DNA from: Promethearchaeota archaeon
Lineage (GTDB): Archaea > Asgardarchaeota > Lokiarchaeia > Sigyniarchaeales > SOKP01
Direction: 5' to 3'
Length of the DNA: 64,000 nt
Assembly: GCA_029838195.1 (NCBI GenBank)
Contig: JALGVJ010000031.1
Location: 1-64,000, forward strand
Shown: one piece after another, positions 55,850 to 64,000 of the stretch
Numbering within the stretch: position 1 is the first letter of the stretch
Layout: each line of letters opens with the position of its first letter
The notes under the pieces: generated by a model
The model's database searches: none
What the model saw: the letters and a program-made list of their open reading frames with translations, nothing else
What the model was told of the DNA's origin: nothing
Position numbers and translations under genes: made by a program

Positions 55850-56887
55850 ATGGTCCTTGAAAAATTTCCCTTGATCACCGTGCACGGTTCCTCTTCTATA
55901 GAAATAGGCTTTCAGCACGGAAAAAAATTGAAAGAAAGAATCCAAAAAACCATTCAAGTATATCACATGGCTACCAATTTAAAAGAGGATGTAATTTTCG
56001 ATAGAGCAGCCCATTTCAAACGGGTCATCTATAAATTTAACCCGGATTATTGCGATGAAATTGAAGCCATTGCGAAAGGAGCGGGTGTGAATCCTTCTTG
56101 GATTTATGCTTTAAATGGAAGAACAGAATTAGTACCGCTTCTTAGCCATGCATGTACAGCTCTTTATTTCAGTAAAACGGGCATTTTAGCTCAAAATTGG
56201 GATTGGGCGGAAGCCCTCGAATCCTTATCCCTTATAATGAGAATTAAAAAAAATAACGGACACGAAATCCTTCAAGTAACAGAACCAGGAATCATCGGGA
56301 AAATCGGATTTAATGATAAAGGAATTGGAGCGTGTCTAAATTTTCTAGATTACAAGGGAGATTTAAATGGCGTGCCAATTCATATTTTATTGCGAGCAGT
56401 TTTAGATTCTTCGAATTTAGAAGAGGCAGTAAATAAAATGAAGAATCATGAGCATGGAACGGCTAGTAATATATTAATTGGGACTGATAAGGGAAAATAT
56501 GTGGATGTGGAATTTGCTGATAAACAGATTTTTTTATTTGAAAATTCCAATGAAGATGAAATTTTTATTCATACGAATCATTATCTTGATAAGGCATCCG
56601 TGCCCACGTTGATAGCCACAGAGGAGGACATTATTAATTCGCATGTACGCTATGACCAAGCTTTAAATTTAGCAAAGCAAGTTGTTGATCAATCAATTGA
56701 AGACATGAAAAAAATCCTTTTGAATAAATCCAATAAAAAGCATCCTATATGTCGAAAATACGTGCGACATCCTCTTTTTGGGCGCTCGGGATCTGTTTGT
56801 TCCATCATTATGAATTTACCACGACGAGAAATGCATGTCACGAAAGGAAATCCAACGAAACATGATTATGAGCTAATAAAATTATAG
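55850..56887 (+). CDS. C45-type Ntn hydrolase (acyltransferase/amidase-like), copy 1
   Basis: 345 residues. It opens with the family marker SSSIEIGFQHGKKL. The self-cleavage site is SHA|CTALYFS, making C102 the N-terminal nucleophile, followed by QNWDWAE. This fold includes the penicillin acyl-CoA:6-APA acyltransferase family and bile-salt-like amidases, so cleavage or transfer of an amide-bound acyl group is expected. It is followed by a longer paralogue on the same strand. Confidence 0.88.
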   Translation: MVLEKFPLITVHGSSSIEIGFQHGKKLKERIQKTIQVYHMATNLKEDVIFDRAAHFKRVIYKFNPDYCDEIEAIAKGAGVNPSWIYALNGRTELVPLLSHACTALYFSKTGILAQNWDWAEALESLSLIMRIKKNNGHEILQVTEPGIIGKIGFNDKGIGACLNFLDYKGDLNGVPIHILLRAVLDSSNLEEAVNKMKNHEHGTASNILIGTDKGKYVDVEFADKQIFLFENSNEDEIFIHTNHYLDKASVPTLIATEEDIINSHVRYDQALNLAKQVVDQSIEDMKKILLNKSNKKHPICRKYVRHPLFGRSGSVCSIIMNLPRREMHVTKGNPTKHDYELIKL

Positions 56888-56994
56888 CATTAGGAAAATC
56901 GCTTTCTTTTTATTGTTGAGATAATTTAACTTAAAAGGATGATTAGTTATCTTGATTTAAAGAATTATCAATACTTTTTCAGGGTAAATAAAAA

Positions 56995-58752
56995 ATGAAT
57001 GAAAATAAAGTTAGAGAAAAAAATGGCAAGTTTTATTATCAAGATGCCCGGGCAATTAAAAAGAAATATCTTAATATTTTGTATCTTAAAGGAACTCCTC
57101 ATGAAATTGGGTTTCAGCACGGTATTCTATTAAGTGAAGAGATTAAAAATGGGGCCGTAAATGTTTATGCAGATCCATTGAGAGCCCAAGGAGTAAAAAA
57201 TCCCCTCATGAAAATGATTGGAAGGCTGTACTTGAATAAAAAAATTTATAAACCAACAGAGCAAGCACAGCCTAAAGAAATAATCGAGCAATTAAAAGGG
57301 ATTGCTGAAGGTAGCGGAGTTCCTTATTCGACTATTTTTAAGGCGAATCATCATACTTCTGTCAACATGGTCTTGACTCCAATTATTTTTAAATCCACGG
57401 AAAAGAAGTTTAATAAGATGGGAATATTCATCCAACCCGCTTGTAGCACGTTTGTTGCGACTAAAAAGGCAACTCTTAATGGAGAAACCATTGTTGGAAG
57501 AAATACAGACTATTCTGCAATTCATGAGTGGCCAACATATCAAACAGTTAGCTTCGTGGAGCCCACAGATGGATTTAAATATGTACAAATTGGAACGGCC
57601 GGTTTATTACTTTGGGCTCCCGGAATGAATGAAAATGGTATTGTGGTTTGCGGACATTATATGATTTATGATGATATTGATCCAAGTGGATGGTGCATTC
57701 CCGCTTTTACGGATGCCATCTTGAGAACAGCTGAAAGCCTAGAAGATGCGATCAATATTTTGAAGAAAAACCCAAGAGGCGTTTCATGTGGATTCGTGGT
57801 GACAGATGGAAAATCTAAGAACGCCTTTGCTGCAGAAGTGAGCACGGGCAAGCCAACAATTCGGTGGCTAGAAGAGGACCACGTGATCATGACAAATATG
57901 GCGGTATCAGAGGAAAAGCGAAAAATAGATTTTGTTTCACGATATAATTTGAATGAAGGCTGTCCAGCTCGATATAAACGGTTGGAGCAACTCATTAAAT
58001 CAAATTGGGGGAAGATCGACCCTTCATTAGCTGCAGAATTCATGGGAGATCATGTTAGATATACCACGCAAACGGAACGAAATGCATATGGTATTCTTGC
58101 GGTTGATGATAATGTTAATAGCATTATATTTGTTCCTGAAAGATTAAAATTTTGGGTGGCGGCTGGGCCAGCTCCTGTCTGTAATAATCCTTATGTTGGA
58201 TTTGATTTTAACGCTGAAATGAAAGGAACTGCATCTGATGTTTCTCCGAAAATATTAAAGGGATATCAATTTAAAAATGAAAACAAGAGAAAAGGAATGG
58301 TTTTATTCAACCAAGCTTACATTTTATACGAAAAGCATGTAAAAATTACCGAAGAAATAAAGGATTTCATTCAAAAAGCTATAGAAATGGATCAGGAAGA
58401 GGTGATTTATTATCAAATGCTAGCAAAGATTTCAATTCATGAAGGTGACTATGATGCGGGTATTAATCTTCTTAACAAGGCACTCTCTTTAAAACAATCG
58501 GCCAATGAAAAAGCCCATGATACACTACTTTTAGGAATCCTACATGATCTCAAGGGGGAAAGAGATAATGCACTAGCTTATTATAATGAAATTGATGTTT
58601 TAATAGAAAATGAGCCTAAAGATTCATGGTTTAGGATAAATCGAGTAATAAAAGCTTTTAGTGAAAAATACAAAAAATATCCCTTCTCAAAAAAAGATCT
58701 GGGAGATAGATGCGTATTAATTGAATTTTCGCAAGGTGCCGGCGTGGAATAA
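56995..58752 (+). CDS. C45-type Ntn hydrolase with C-terminal TPR-like domain, copy 2
   Basis: 585 residues. Marker GTPHEIGFQHGILL, nucleophile C150 in PACSTFVATKKAT after which comes GRNTDYSA. The hydrolase part spans about 20-420. From about 445 to 560 there are helical TPR-like repeats (YYQMLAKISIHEGDYDAGINL, AHDTLLLGILHDLKGERDNALAYYNE). The extra domain may bind a partner or substrate. It lies 108 bp after the first paralogue. Confidence 0.87.
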   Translation: MNENKVREKNGKFYYQDARAIKKKYLNILYLKGTPHEIGFQHGILLSEEIKNGAVNVYADPLRAQGVKNPLMKMIGRLYLNKKIYKPTEQAQPKEIIEQLKGIAEGSGVPYSTIFKANHHTSVNMVLTPIIFKSTEKKFNKMGIFIQPACSTFVATKKATLNGETIVGRNTDYSAIHEWPTYQTVSFVEPTDGFKYVQIGTAGLLLWAPGMNENGIVVCGHYMIYDDIDPSGWCIPAFTDAILRTAESLEDAINILKKNPRGVSCGFVVTDGKSKNAFAAEVSTGKPTIRWLEEDHVIMTNMAVSEEKRKIDFVSRYNLNEGCPARYKRLEQLIKSNWGKIDPSLAAEFMGDHVRYTTQTERNAYGILAVDDNVNSIIFVPERLKFWVAAGPAPVCNNPYVGFDFNAEMKGTASDVSPKILKGYQFKNENKRKGMVLFNQAYILYEKHVKITEEIKDFIQKAIEMDQEEVIYYQMLAKISIHEGDYDAGINLLNKALSLKQSANEKAHDTLLLGILHDLKGERDNALAYYNEIDVLIENEPKDSWFRINRVIKAFSEKYKKYPFSKKDLGDRCVLIEFSQGAGVE

Positions 58753-59000
58753 TTCAGTTCGCACGCAAGATACTAACAATTTTTTCATTTTTTAAGAATA
58801 TAATGATTCTATTCATATTTGTATAAAAAATCTCTAATTGGATTTTAATTAATCGAATGATTTTCCTCTTGGTTTACCTAAAATTATCTTCCTATTGAAT
58901 TTAAAATAATAAAACCTCCAAAATAAATTAAAGAAATTATTTCTTTAAAAAAGATATTAGAAGATTGAGGGGATTTCCCCAATTTCATGATAACTTTTCT

Positions 59001-60440
59001 TTAATCGTGCAATATGGGTCTTCTAGCGGCCAAAACAGCATCAAGACGGCCAATAGGAGTATCATGAGGGGCTGTTTTTACGATTTCAGGATTTTCCCGA
59101 CATTCTTCATGGATTTTGTTCATTACAAAAATGAAATGATCTAATGAATCCTTCGATTCTGTTTCCGTGGGCTCGATCATTAAAGCTCCAGATACAATTA
59201 AAGGGAAATAAATTGTTGGTCCATAAATGCCGTAATCCAAAATTCGCTTAGCAATATCTTCCGTGGTAATACCATTTGGTACGTCCTTATCAGAAAGCAC
59301 GAATTCATGCATACACCAACGATCATAAGGAAGATGATATTTTTCTTTTAATTTAATTCTAAGATAATTCGCATTTAAAACCGAAATTTCTGCCACGCGT
59401 TTCAAACCGTCCGCACCTAAAGCTCGTATGTATGAAAAGGCCCTTACTAAAATGCCAAAATTTCCCCAAAAACTCCTTATTCTCCCAATACTCATGGTTG
59501 AGGATTTATCACGGGTAAACCTTCCCTTCCGGGCAATAATGCTCGGCTCAGGTAAAAAGGGTAATAATTTTTTCTTTACCCCGATGGGACCTGCTCCGGG
59601 GCCACCACCACCATGAGGCGTCGAGAAGGTTTTATGAAGATTTAAATGAACGATATCAAAGCCCATGTCTCCGGGTCTGCATTTTCCAAGTATGGGATTT
59701 AGGTTAGCTCCATCATAGTAACATAATCCTCCATTGTCATGGACGATTTTAGTAATCGTTTCAATGTTTCTATCAAATAATCCCAACGTGTTAGGATTTG
59801 TTAACATGAGTCCCGCAACATCACCTTCTTCCATGGCAAATTCGAGTTTGTCTAATGGGATTTCTCCTTCTGGGGTGGATTGGAGTTCGATGATGGAAAA
59901 ACCAGCCAGTTTCGCTGAGGCGGGATTCGTCCCATGAGCAGAATCCGGAATGAGAATTTTATTCTTGATTCTATTTTCTTGTTCAAAGTATTTTTTAATA
60001 ATTAATAATCCCGTTAATTCACCATGAGCCCCCGCAGCGGGTTGAAGCGTAAATGCATCCATTCCTGTTATTTCTTCTAAAAATCTCGATAACAGATTCA
60101 TGAGTTCAAGACATCCTTGGTTTTCTTCTTGAAGCGGATGTATTTGACAAAATCCCGAAAGACGTGAGATTTTTTCATTAATTTTAGGGTTGTATTTCAT
60201 GGTGCATGATCCTAAAGGATAAATCCCGAAATCCACTCCATAATTGTCATGACTTAGGTTAAAATAGTGTCGGACGATTTCAACTTCCGGTATATCAGGA
60301 ATGGGAATATCTTTTCTCTGTAAGGATTCTGGTAACAATTCATTTAACTCAGTAGGATCTATATCCAACCTCGCATTAAAATTGAGAGTTTTTAATTCCT
60401 TTTTCCCTTTTTCGAAAATTAATTTTTTTCCTTCACGCAT
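59001..60440 (-). CDS. gcvPB: Glycine dehydrogenase (decarboxylating) subunit 2
   Basis: 479 residues. Its fold-type I PLP site has K270 in HLNLHKTFSTPHGGGGPGAGP, and PDSAHGTNPASAK and YDGANLNPI line the cofactor. With subunit 1 it decarboxylates glycine and loads the aminomethyl group on GcvH. GGAGGG precedes the ATG at 60440. It is the last gene of gcvT-H-PA-PB. Confidence 0.96.
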   Translation of the reverse strand: MREGKKLIFEKGKKELKTLNFNARLDIDPTELNELLPESLQRKDIPIPDIPEVEIVRHYFNLSHDNYGVDFGIYPLGSCTMKYNPKINEKISRLSGFCQIHPLQEENQGCLELMNLLSRFLEEITGMDAFTLQPAAGAHGELTGLLIIKKYFEQENRIKNKILIPDSAHGTNPASAKLAGFSIIELQSTPEGEIPLDKLEFAMEEGDVAGLMLTNPNTLGLFDRNIETITKIVHDNGGLCYYDGANLNPILGKCRPGDMGFDIVHLNLHKTFSTPHGGGGPGAGPIGVKKKLLPFLPEPSIIARKGRFTRDKSSTMSIGRIRSFWGNFGILVRAFSYIRALGADGLKRVAEISVLNANYLRIKLKEKYHLPYDRWCMHEFVLSDKDVPNGITTEDIAKRILDYGIYGPTIYFPLIVSGALMIEPTETESKDSLDHFIFVMNKIHEECRENPEIVKTAPHDTPIGRLDAVLAARRPILHD

Positions 60441-60457
60441 TCATATCCCTCCAAAAC

Positions 60458-61780
60458 TTATTGAGACAAATTTTTTGCTATGGTAAGAAATGTGTCAATG
60501 TTTTCCTTTGAATTTATCTCAGTGACACATGTTAACATTAAATCCTTTTTATCCGGATAATAATAAGATAAATCTAAGGGAGGCAGTAAATCGTATTCCT
60601 TGCATTGAGCTTTAAATTCTTCAACATTTGGGCATTTTACTACGAATTCATTGTAAATGGGCTTTTGATTGAGAACTTTAAATCCATTTATTTTGCTTAT
60701 CTTTTTTTTCACGTAATTAGCTTTTTGAATGTTCTGAATTGCCACTTCTCGCAATCCGGTGCCTCCTAATGATACAATATATATTAAAGACGCCAAGGCA
60801 CATAATGCTTGATTCGTGCAGATATTTGAAGTAGCCTTTTCTCTGCGCACGTGCTGTTCCCTCGCCTGTAAGGTCAAGATATACCCAATTTTATTTCCGT
60901 TTATTTCACGTGTTTGTCCCACCAATCTTCCCGGAATCTTACGTAGATATTTATTTTTAGTAGTAAAAATTCCCAAACCCGGACCACCAAAGGATGGGGG
61001 AAGTCCAAGAGACTGCCCTTCTGCAACAAAAATATCAATGTCAGCATCACCGGGAGGAGTTAAAATTCCCAAACACGTGGGATCTGTCATCGTTTGAATG
61101 ATTAAACACCCTGATTTCTTTTTTCTAATACGTCCTACAAATTCTTTAATATTCTCTACCTCGCCATAAAAATTGGGGCTTTGAAAAAGAACCGCCGCAG
61201 TCTTATCAGATAAAGAACTAAACAAGGAACTATCTGACACTATTTCGCAATTCATTCCATGGCCCCAACAATACGTTTTCACGACTTCAATGTATTCCGG
61301 ATGAATGCAATTATGAATGAGAATTTTGTTCCTTCCCGTAATATAACATGACATTATAGCTGCCTCAGCCAAAGCCATAGAACCATCATACGTACTAGCA
61401 TTGGATACTTCCATCTTAGTTAATCGTGAAATCGCTGATTGATATTCAAATAAAGCTTGTAAAAGGCCTTGACTTGCTTCTGCTTGATAGGGGGTGTAAG
61501 AGGTATAAAATTCAGAACGAGACACTATAAATTCAACTAAAGAGGGAATAAAATGATAATAGCACCCTGCTCCTAAAAACGAACCCGAATATACTTTATT
61601 CTTCTTAGAAAGCTGTTCCAATTCATTGAATAATTCCGGCTCCGAGATTCCACTTGGGAGGTTGAGTCCATTTATTCTTAAATTTCCAGGAATATCCTTA
61701 AATAGCTCTTCAATTGAATGAATTCCAATGGCTTTTAACATTTTTTCAATATCTTCATTATCATGAGGAATGAAATCCAT
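60458..61780 (-). CDS. gcvPA: Glycine dehydrogenase (decarboxylating) subunit 1
   Basis: 440 residues. It contains SGSFLGAGCYYHFIPSLVEF, YTPYQAEASQGLLQALFEYQ and GQSLGLPPSFGGPGLGIFTTK, the classic split-P-protein subunit 1 features. It lacks the PLP lysine itself and forms the heterotetramer with gcvPB. GGAGGAG lies before the ATG at 61780. The stop is 17 nt before gcvPB. Confidence 0.96.
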   Translation of the reverse strand: MDFIPHDNEDIEKMLKAIGIHSIEELFKDIPGNLRINGLNLPSGISEPELFNELEQLSKKNKVYSGSFLGAGCYYHFIPSLVEFIVSRSEFYTSYTPYQAEASQGLLQALFEYQSAISRLTKMEVSNASTYDGSMALAEAAIMSCYITGRNKILIHNCIHPEYIEVVKTYCWGHGMNCEIVSDSSLFSSLSDKTAAVLFQSPNFYGEVENIKEFVGRIRKKKSGCLIIQTMTDPTCLGILTPPGDADIDIFVAEGQSLGLPPSFGGPGLGIFTTKNKYLRKIPGRLVGQTREINGNKIGYILTLQAREQHVRREKATSNICTNQALCALASLIYIVSLGGTGLREVAIQNIQKANYVKKKISKINGFKVLNQKPIYNEFVVKCPNVEEFKAQCKEYDLLPPLDLSYYYPDKKDLMLTCVTEINSKENIDTFLTIAKNLSQ

Positions 61781-61831
61781 GTTAACTCCTCCTTCTTAAA
61801 AAAAATAAAAATAAAATTCTAATATTTAATT

Positions 61832-62272
61832 TTAATGTTCTTCCTTTTCAATAAGTTCAGAGTACTTTTCAGCCGTAAGTAATTCCTCAATCTCTAGAAG
61901 ATTGGATATTGCAATCCGAACAATCCATCCGTGTTCATAAGGAGAATTATTGATATATTCGGGATTCTCTTCTAAATCTTTATTTACTTCTAAAATCTCG
62001 CCCGTCAGAGGCATGAATAACTCCTCCACGGCTTTCACTGATTCTAATTCCGTTAACACATCTCCTTTTTTAAAAGTAGAACCTACTTGCGGCAATTCAA
62101 TGTATACTATGTCGCCTAACTGATATTGAGCATAATCAGTAATCCCTACAATAGCGATAGTTTTTTCATTAATTATTTTTGCCCATTCGTGGGTTTTTGC
62201 ATATTTTAAATCAGTTGGGATTTTATACTCCATTTTTTTTTTAACCTTCTTAGTTTTCAAGATATAATTCAT
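61832..62272 (-). CDS. gcvH: Glycine cleavage system H protein
   Basis: Lipoyl carrier that shuttles the aminomethyl group between GcvP and GcvT. The lipoylated lysine is K80 in ELESVKAVEELFMPLTG. The frame opens at 62272 (ATGA overlap with gcvT), giving 146 residues, but the family usually begins at the conserved IPTDLKYAKTHEW, so the ATG at 62233 (residue 14) is probably the real start. No lipoate ligase or dihydrolipoamide dehydrogenase is in the window. Confidence 0.95.
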   Translation of the reverse strand: MNYILKTKKVKKKMEYKIPTDLKYAKTHEWAKIINEKTIAIVGITDYAQYQLGDIVYIELPQVGSTFKKGDVLTELESVKAVEELFMPLTGEILEVNKDLEENPEYINNSPYEHGWIVRIAISNLLEIEELLTAEKYSELIEKEEH

Positions 62273-63384
62273 ACATTACGATAAAATGGTGTTGGAACAA
62301 CTCTTGCTCTTAACAGCTTATCGCGAATGCTAACTTTTAGCTCTGTTCCTGTCTTGCTATATTCCGTTTTGATAAGGGCTAATCCAATGCTCTTTTTTAA
62401 TGTAGGAGAATACCCTCCTGAAGTTACGTATCCAATTTCGGTTCCATTTTCATGTACTTTATAATGTTCTCGTAGGATGCCCCGATCTAATAATGTGAGG
62501 CCAACAATAATTCGCGACGTTCCTTCTGATTTCTGCCTTAAGAGCACTTCTTTACCAATATAATCATTTCCTTCTTTCTCTTTTACTACCCATCCGATAT
62601 TTGCTTCAATCGGCGTAATATCCTCACTTATTTCATGTCCGTACAAGGAATAGCAGGCCTCTAAACGTAGTGTATCTCTTGCTCCTAAACCAATGGGACG
62701 TGCCCCTGTTTCCAGTAATAAGTCCCATGCTTTCTGTACTAACCGGGAACTAATGGATATTTCGAAACCCCGCTCACCCGTATACCCCGTTCGCGCTAAA
62801 AAAATAGGCATGCTCTCCAAATAACATTTAGCAAACTGGAACCTCTGCAATTTGGAAAGCTCGACGTCAACTAACGGTTGCAATAACTCATCGCTTTTTG
62901 GACCTTGAAATGCTAACCTAGAAAATTCTTGAGAAACATCGCATGTTTTTACATTAAATTTTTCTGCATGAGATGTGATCCAATTAAAATCTTTTACTCT
63001 ATTGCTTGCATTGACAATAATGCGAAATTTTTTAGAACTTTCCATGTAGTAAATGTTATCATCAACCACGCCCCCATGTTCATTGCACATGCAAGAGTAT
63101 TGACTCTTATTTACATCAATTAACCGTAAATCATTAGTCATGAGATATTGCAATAAATCGACCACGTGATCTCCTTTTAATTCAAATTCGCCCATATGCG
63201 AAATGTCAAATACGCCAGCATGCGAACGCACGCACTCGTGCTCCTTGATAATACTTTCATATTGGACAGGCATGTGCCATCCAGCAAAATTAATCATGCG
63301 TGCTCCTAATTGTACATGAGTATCATGTAAGGGCGTGGTTTTTAATCGATTTGTTGAATGTCGTGATTCCATGATACCATACAA
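62269..63384 (-). CDS. gcvT: Aminomethyltransferase (glycine cleavage T protein)
   Basis: 371 residues. It begins TTPLHDTHVQLGARMINFAGWHMPVQY with DISHMGEFELKG, and has FQGPKSDELLQPL, ARTGYTGERGFEI and ARDTLRLEACYSLYGHE, which make the pterin-binding site. It transfers the C1 unit from GcvH to tetrahydropterin and releases ammonia. It is the first gene of the operon and is divergent from the Lrp regulator. Confidence 0.96.
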   Translation of the reverse strand: MYGIMESRHSTNRLKTTPLHDTHVQLGARMINFAGWHMPVQYESIIKEHECVRSHAGVFDISHMGEFELKGDHVVDLLQYLMTNDLRLIDVNKSQYSCMCNEHGGVVDDNIYYMESSKKFRIIVNASNRVKDFNWITSHAEKFNVKTCDVSQEFSRLAFQGPKSDELLQPLVDVELSKLQRFQFAKCYLESMPIFLARTGYTGERGFEISISSRLVQKAWDLLLETGARPIGLGARDTLRLEACYSLYGHEISEDITPIEANIGWVVKEKEGNDYIGKEVLLRQKSEGTSRIIVGLTLLDRGILREHYKVHENGTEIGYVTSGGYSPTLKKSIGLALIKTEYSKTGTELKVSIRDKLLRARVVPTPFYRNV

Positions 63385-63618
63385 GAATCTTCTTTTCTAC
63401 CAGATAAAAAAAAAAAGAATCATTTAAATATTTGCATTTTTATAGGAATTATTTTAAAAGATACTGGAATTATTTGATATTTGTTGAAATAATTAAAGAT
63501 TATTAGGAGAAGATCATATTATCGGTAATAAGGTTAATATTTTTTCATGATCGACTTTTTTGGAGATCATACCAAAACATGACAATCAATTTGGATAAAA
63601 TTTAAATTAAATTCCATG

Positions 63619-63634
63619 TTTACACATTAAAATG
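63619..63634 (+). promoter_or_regulatory. 16-base core of the palindromic element near the Lrp start
   Basis: TTTACACATTAAAATG is identical to 52842-52857. It lies 10 nt upstream of the Lrp gene ATG and about 240 bp upstream of gcvT, a position that suits autoregulation. Confidence 0.4.
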
Positions 63635-63644
63635 GTGGTTTTAC

Positions 63645-64000
63645 ATGACGAAAATAGAAAAAGCCCATGGTAATATTCAAGAAAAATTAGCCCGCCGCAG
63701 CTTCCTAGATGAAACGGACATGAGAATCCTCAACTTGCTTCAGAATGACGCTAGAATGCCCTTAAATGAGATAGCTAAAAGATTATCTAACGAAGTAAGC
63801 AAGATTTCTAAATCCACCGTGCATTACCGCATTAAGCGATTGGAAGAAGAAGGCGTCATTAAAGGATATTATGCTAAAGTAGATCCCTCAAAAATTGGTG
63901 AAGATATCACTATTGTTGTTAATATTCGAGCAAAATTCGGGAAAGGCTATCATGAGCGAATAGGAAAAAAATTATCCAAAATCCCTGGTGTATGGGCTGT
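63645..64000 (+). CDS. Lrp/AsnC-family transcriptional regulator (partial, runs off the right edge)
   Basis: 118 complete codons are visible. A winged helix-turn-helix (LDETDMRILNLLQNDARMPLNEIAKRLS...SKSTVHYRIKRLEEEGVIKGYYA) is followed by the start of the RAM ligand-binding domain (ITIVVNIRAKFGKGYHERIGKKLSKIPGVWAV). It is divergent from the glycine cleavage operon, so glycine or another amino acid is a sensible effector. The C-terminal half is beyond the window. Confidence 0.92.
   Translation, partial: MTKIEKAHGNIQEKLARRSFLDETDMRILNLLQNDARMPLNEIAKRLSNEVSKISKSTVHYRIKRLEEEGVIKGYYAKVDPSKIGEDITIVVNIRAKFGKGYHERIGKKLSKIPGVWA

Overview
The window is AT-rich archaeal chromosomal DNA and most probably comes from an Asgard archaeon of the Lokiarchaeia type. 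The evidence is a transcription factor B gene, a complete ubiquitin-like conjugation operon (Ubl, E1, E2, JAMM protease and a membrane RING-like protein), archaeal-style TATA boxes, a tRNA-Cys with a small anticodon-loop intron, an orphan formylmethanofuran dehydrogenase subunit A, and a long repeat protein whose N-terminal domain resembles families I recall as abundant in Lokiarchaeia. The taxonomic call is inference; no rRNA is present.

Layout. 1-630 holds structured but unassigned sequence. 631-3864 encodes a 1077-residue protein with about nine tandem 86-88-residue repeats, flanked by a 52-bp direct repeat. 4420-7614 has an iron-sulfur reductase and FwdA. 7810-9891 is a tRNA-Cys/cysS unit in which the CysRS carries four 54-residue C-terminal repeats. 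10107-15097 has a PEBP protein, a multi-PAS histidine kinase, a 7TM protein and a small protein. 15226-18102 has TFB and a long coiled coil. 18264-22541 is the ubiquitin operon. 23300-38094 is catabolic: enoyl-CoA hydratase, a second Fe-S reductase, two GPH-type transporters, a beta-propeller glycosidase-like protein, two tandem sulfatases and an acyl-CoA synthetase, with a decayed D-aminoacylase, AlaX, a DUF998 protein, a truncated TrmO-like fragment and a HEPN/MNT pair between them. 39885-47960 is a branched-chain amino acid/amide-type ABC operon (broken binding protein, two permeases, two ATPases) followed by a HEAT-repeat protein and an acyl-CoA synthetase. 47961-53438 is a patch of decayed genes and a GPH transporter plus a corrinoid/UroD-type methyltransferase fusion, bounded by a 58-bp direct repeat. 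53439-58752 has a 4-OT-like tautomerase, a GH2 glycosidase and two C45-type Ntn hydrolases. 59001-63384 is the glycine cleavage operon gcvT-gcvH-gcvPA-gcvPB, with a divergent Lrp/AsnC regulator cut by the right edge.

How the genes fit together. The physiological theme is heterotrophy on sulfated glycans, amino acids/amides and acyl compounds, feeding C1 metabolism through glycine cleavage and possibly FwdA and the corrinoid protein. The most notable system is the ubiquitin operon. E1, E2 and JAMM retain their expected catalytic residues, but the Ubl ends in Ala-Gly-Arg-Ser instead of a diglycine, and the last gene couples a multi-spanning membrane domain to an eight-ligand RING-like zinc domain, making it a candidate membrane E3. 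Other unusual items are the CysRS repeats, a B12-type domain that has lost its histidine ligand, the deletion in livK, and paired intergenic direct repeats flanking gene blocks.
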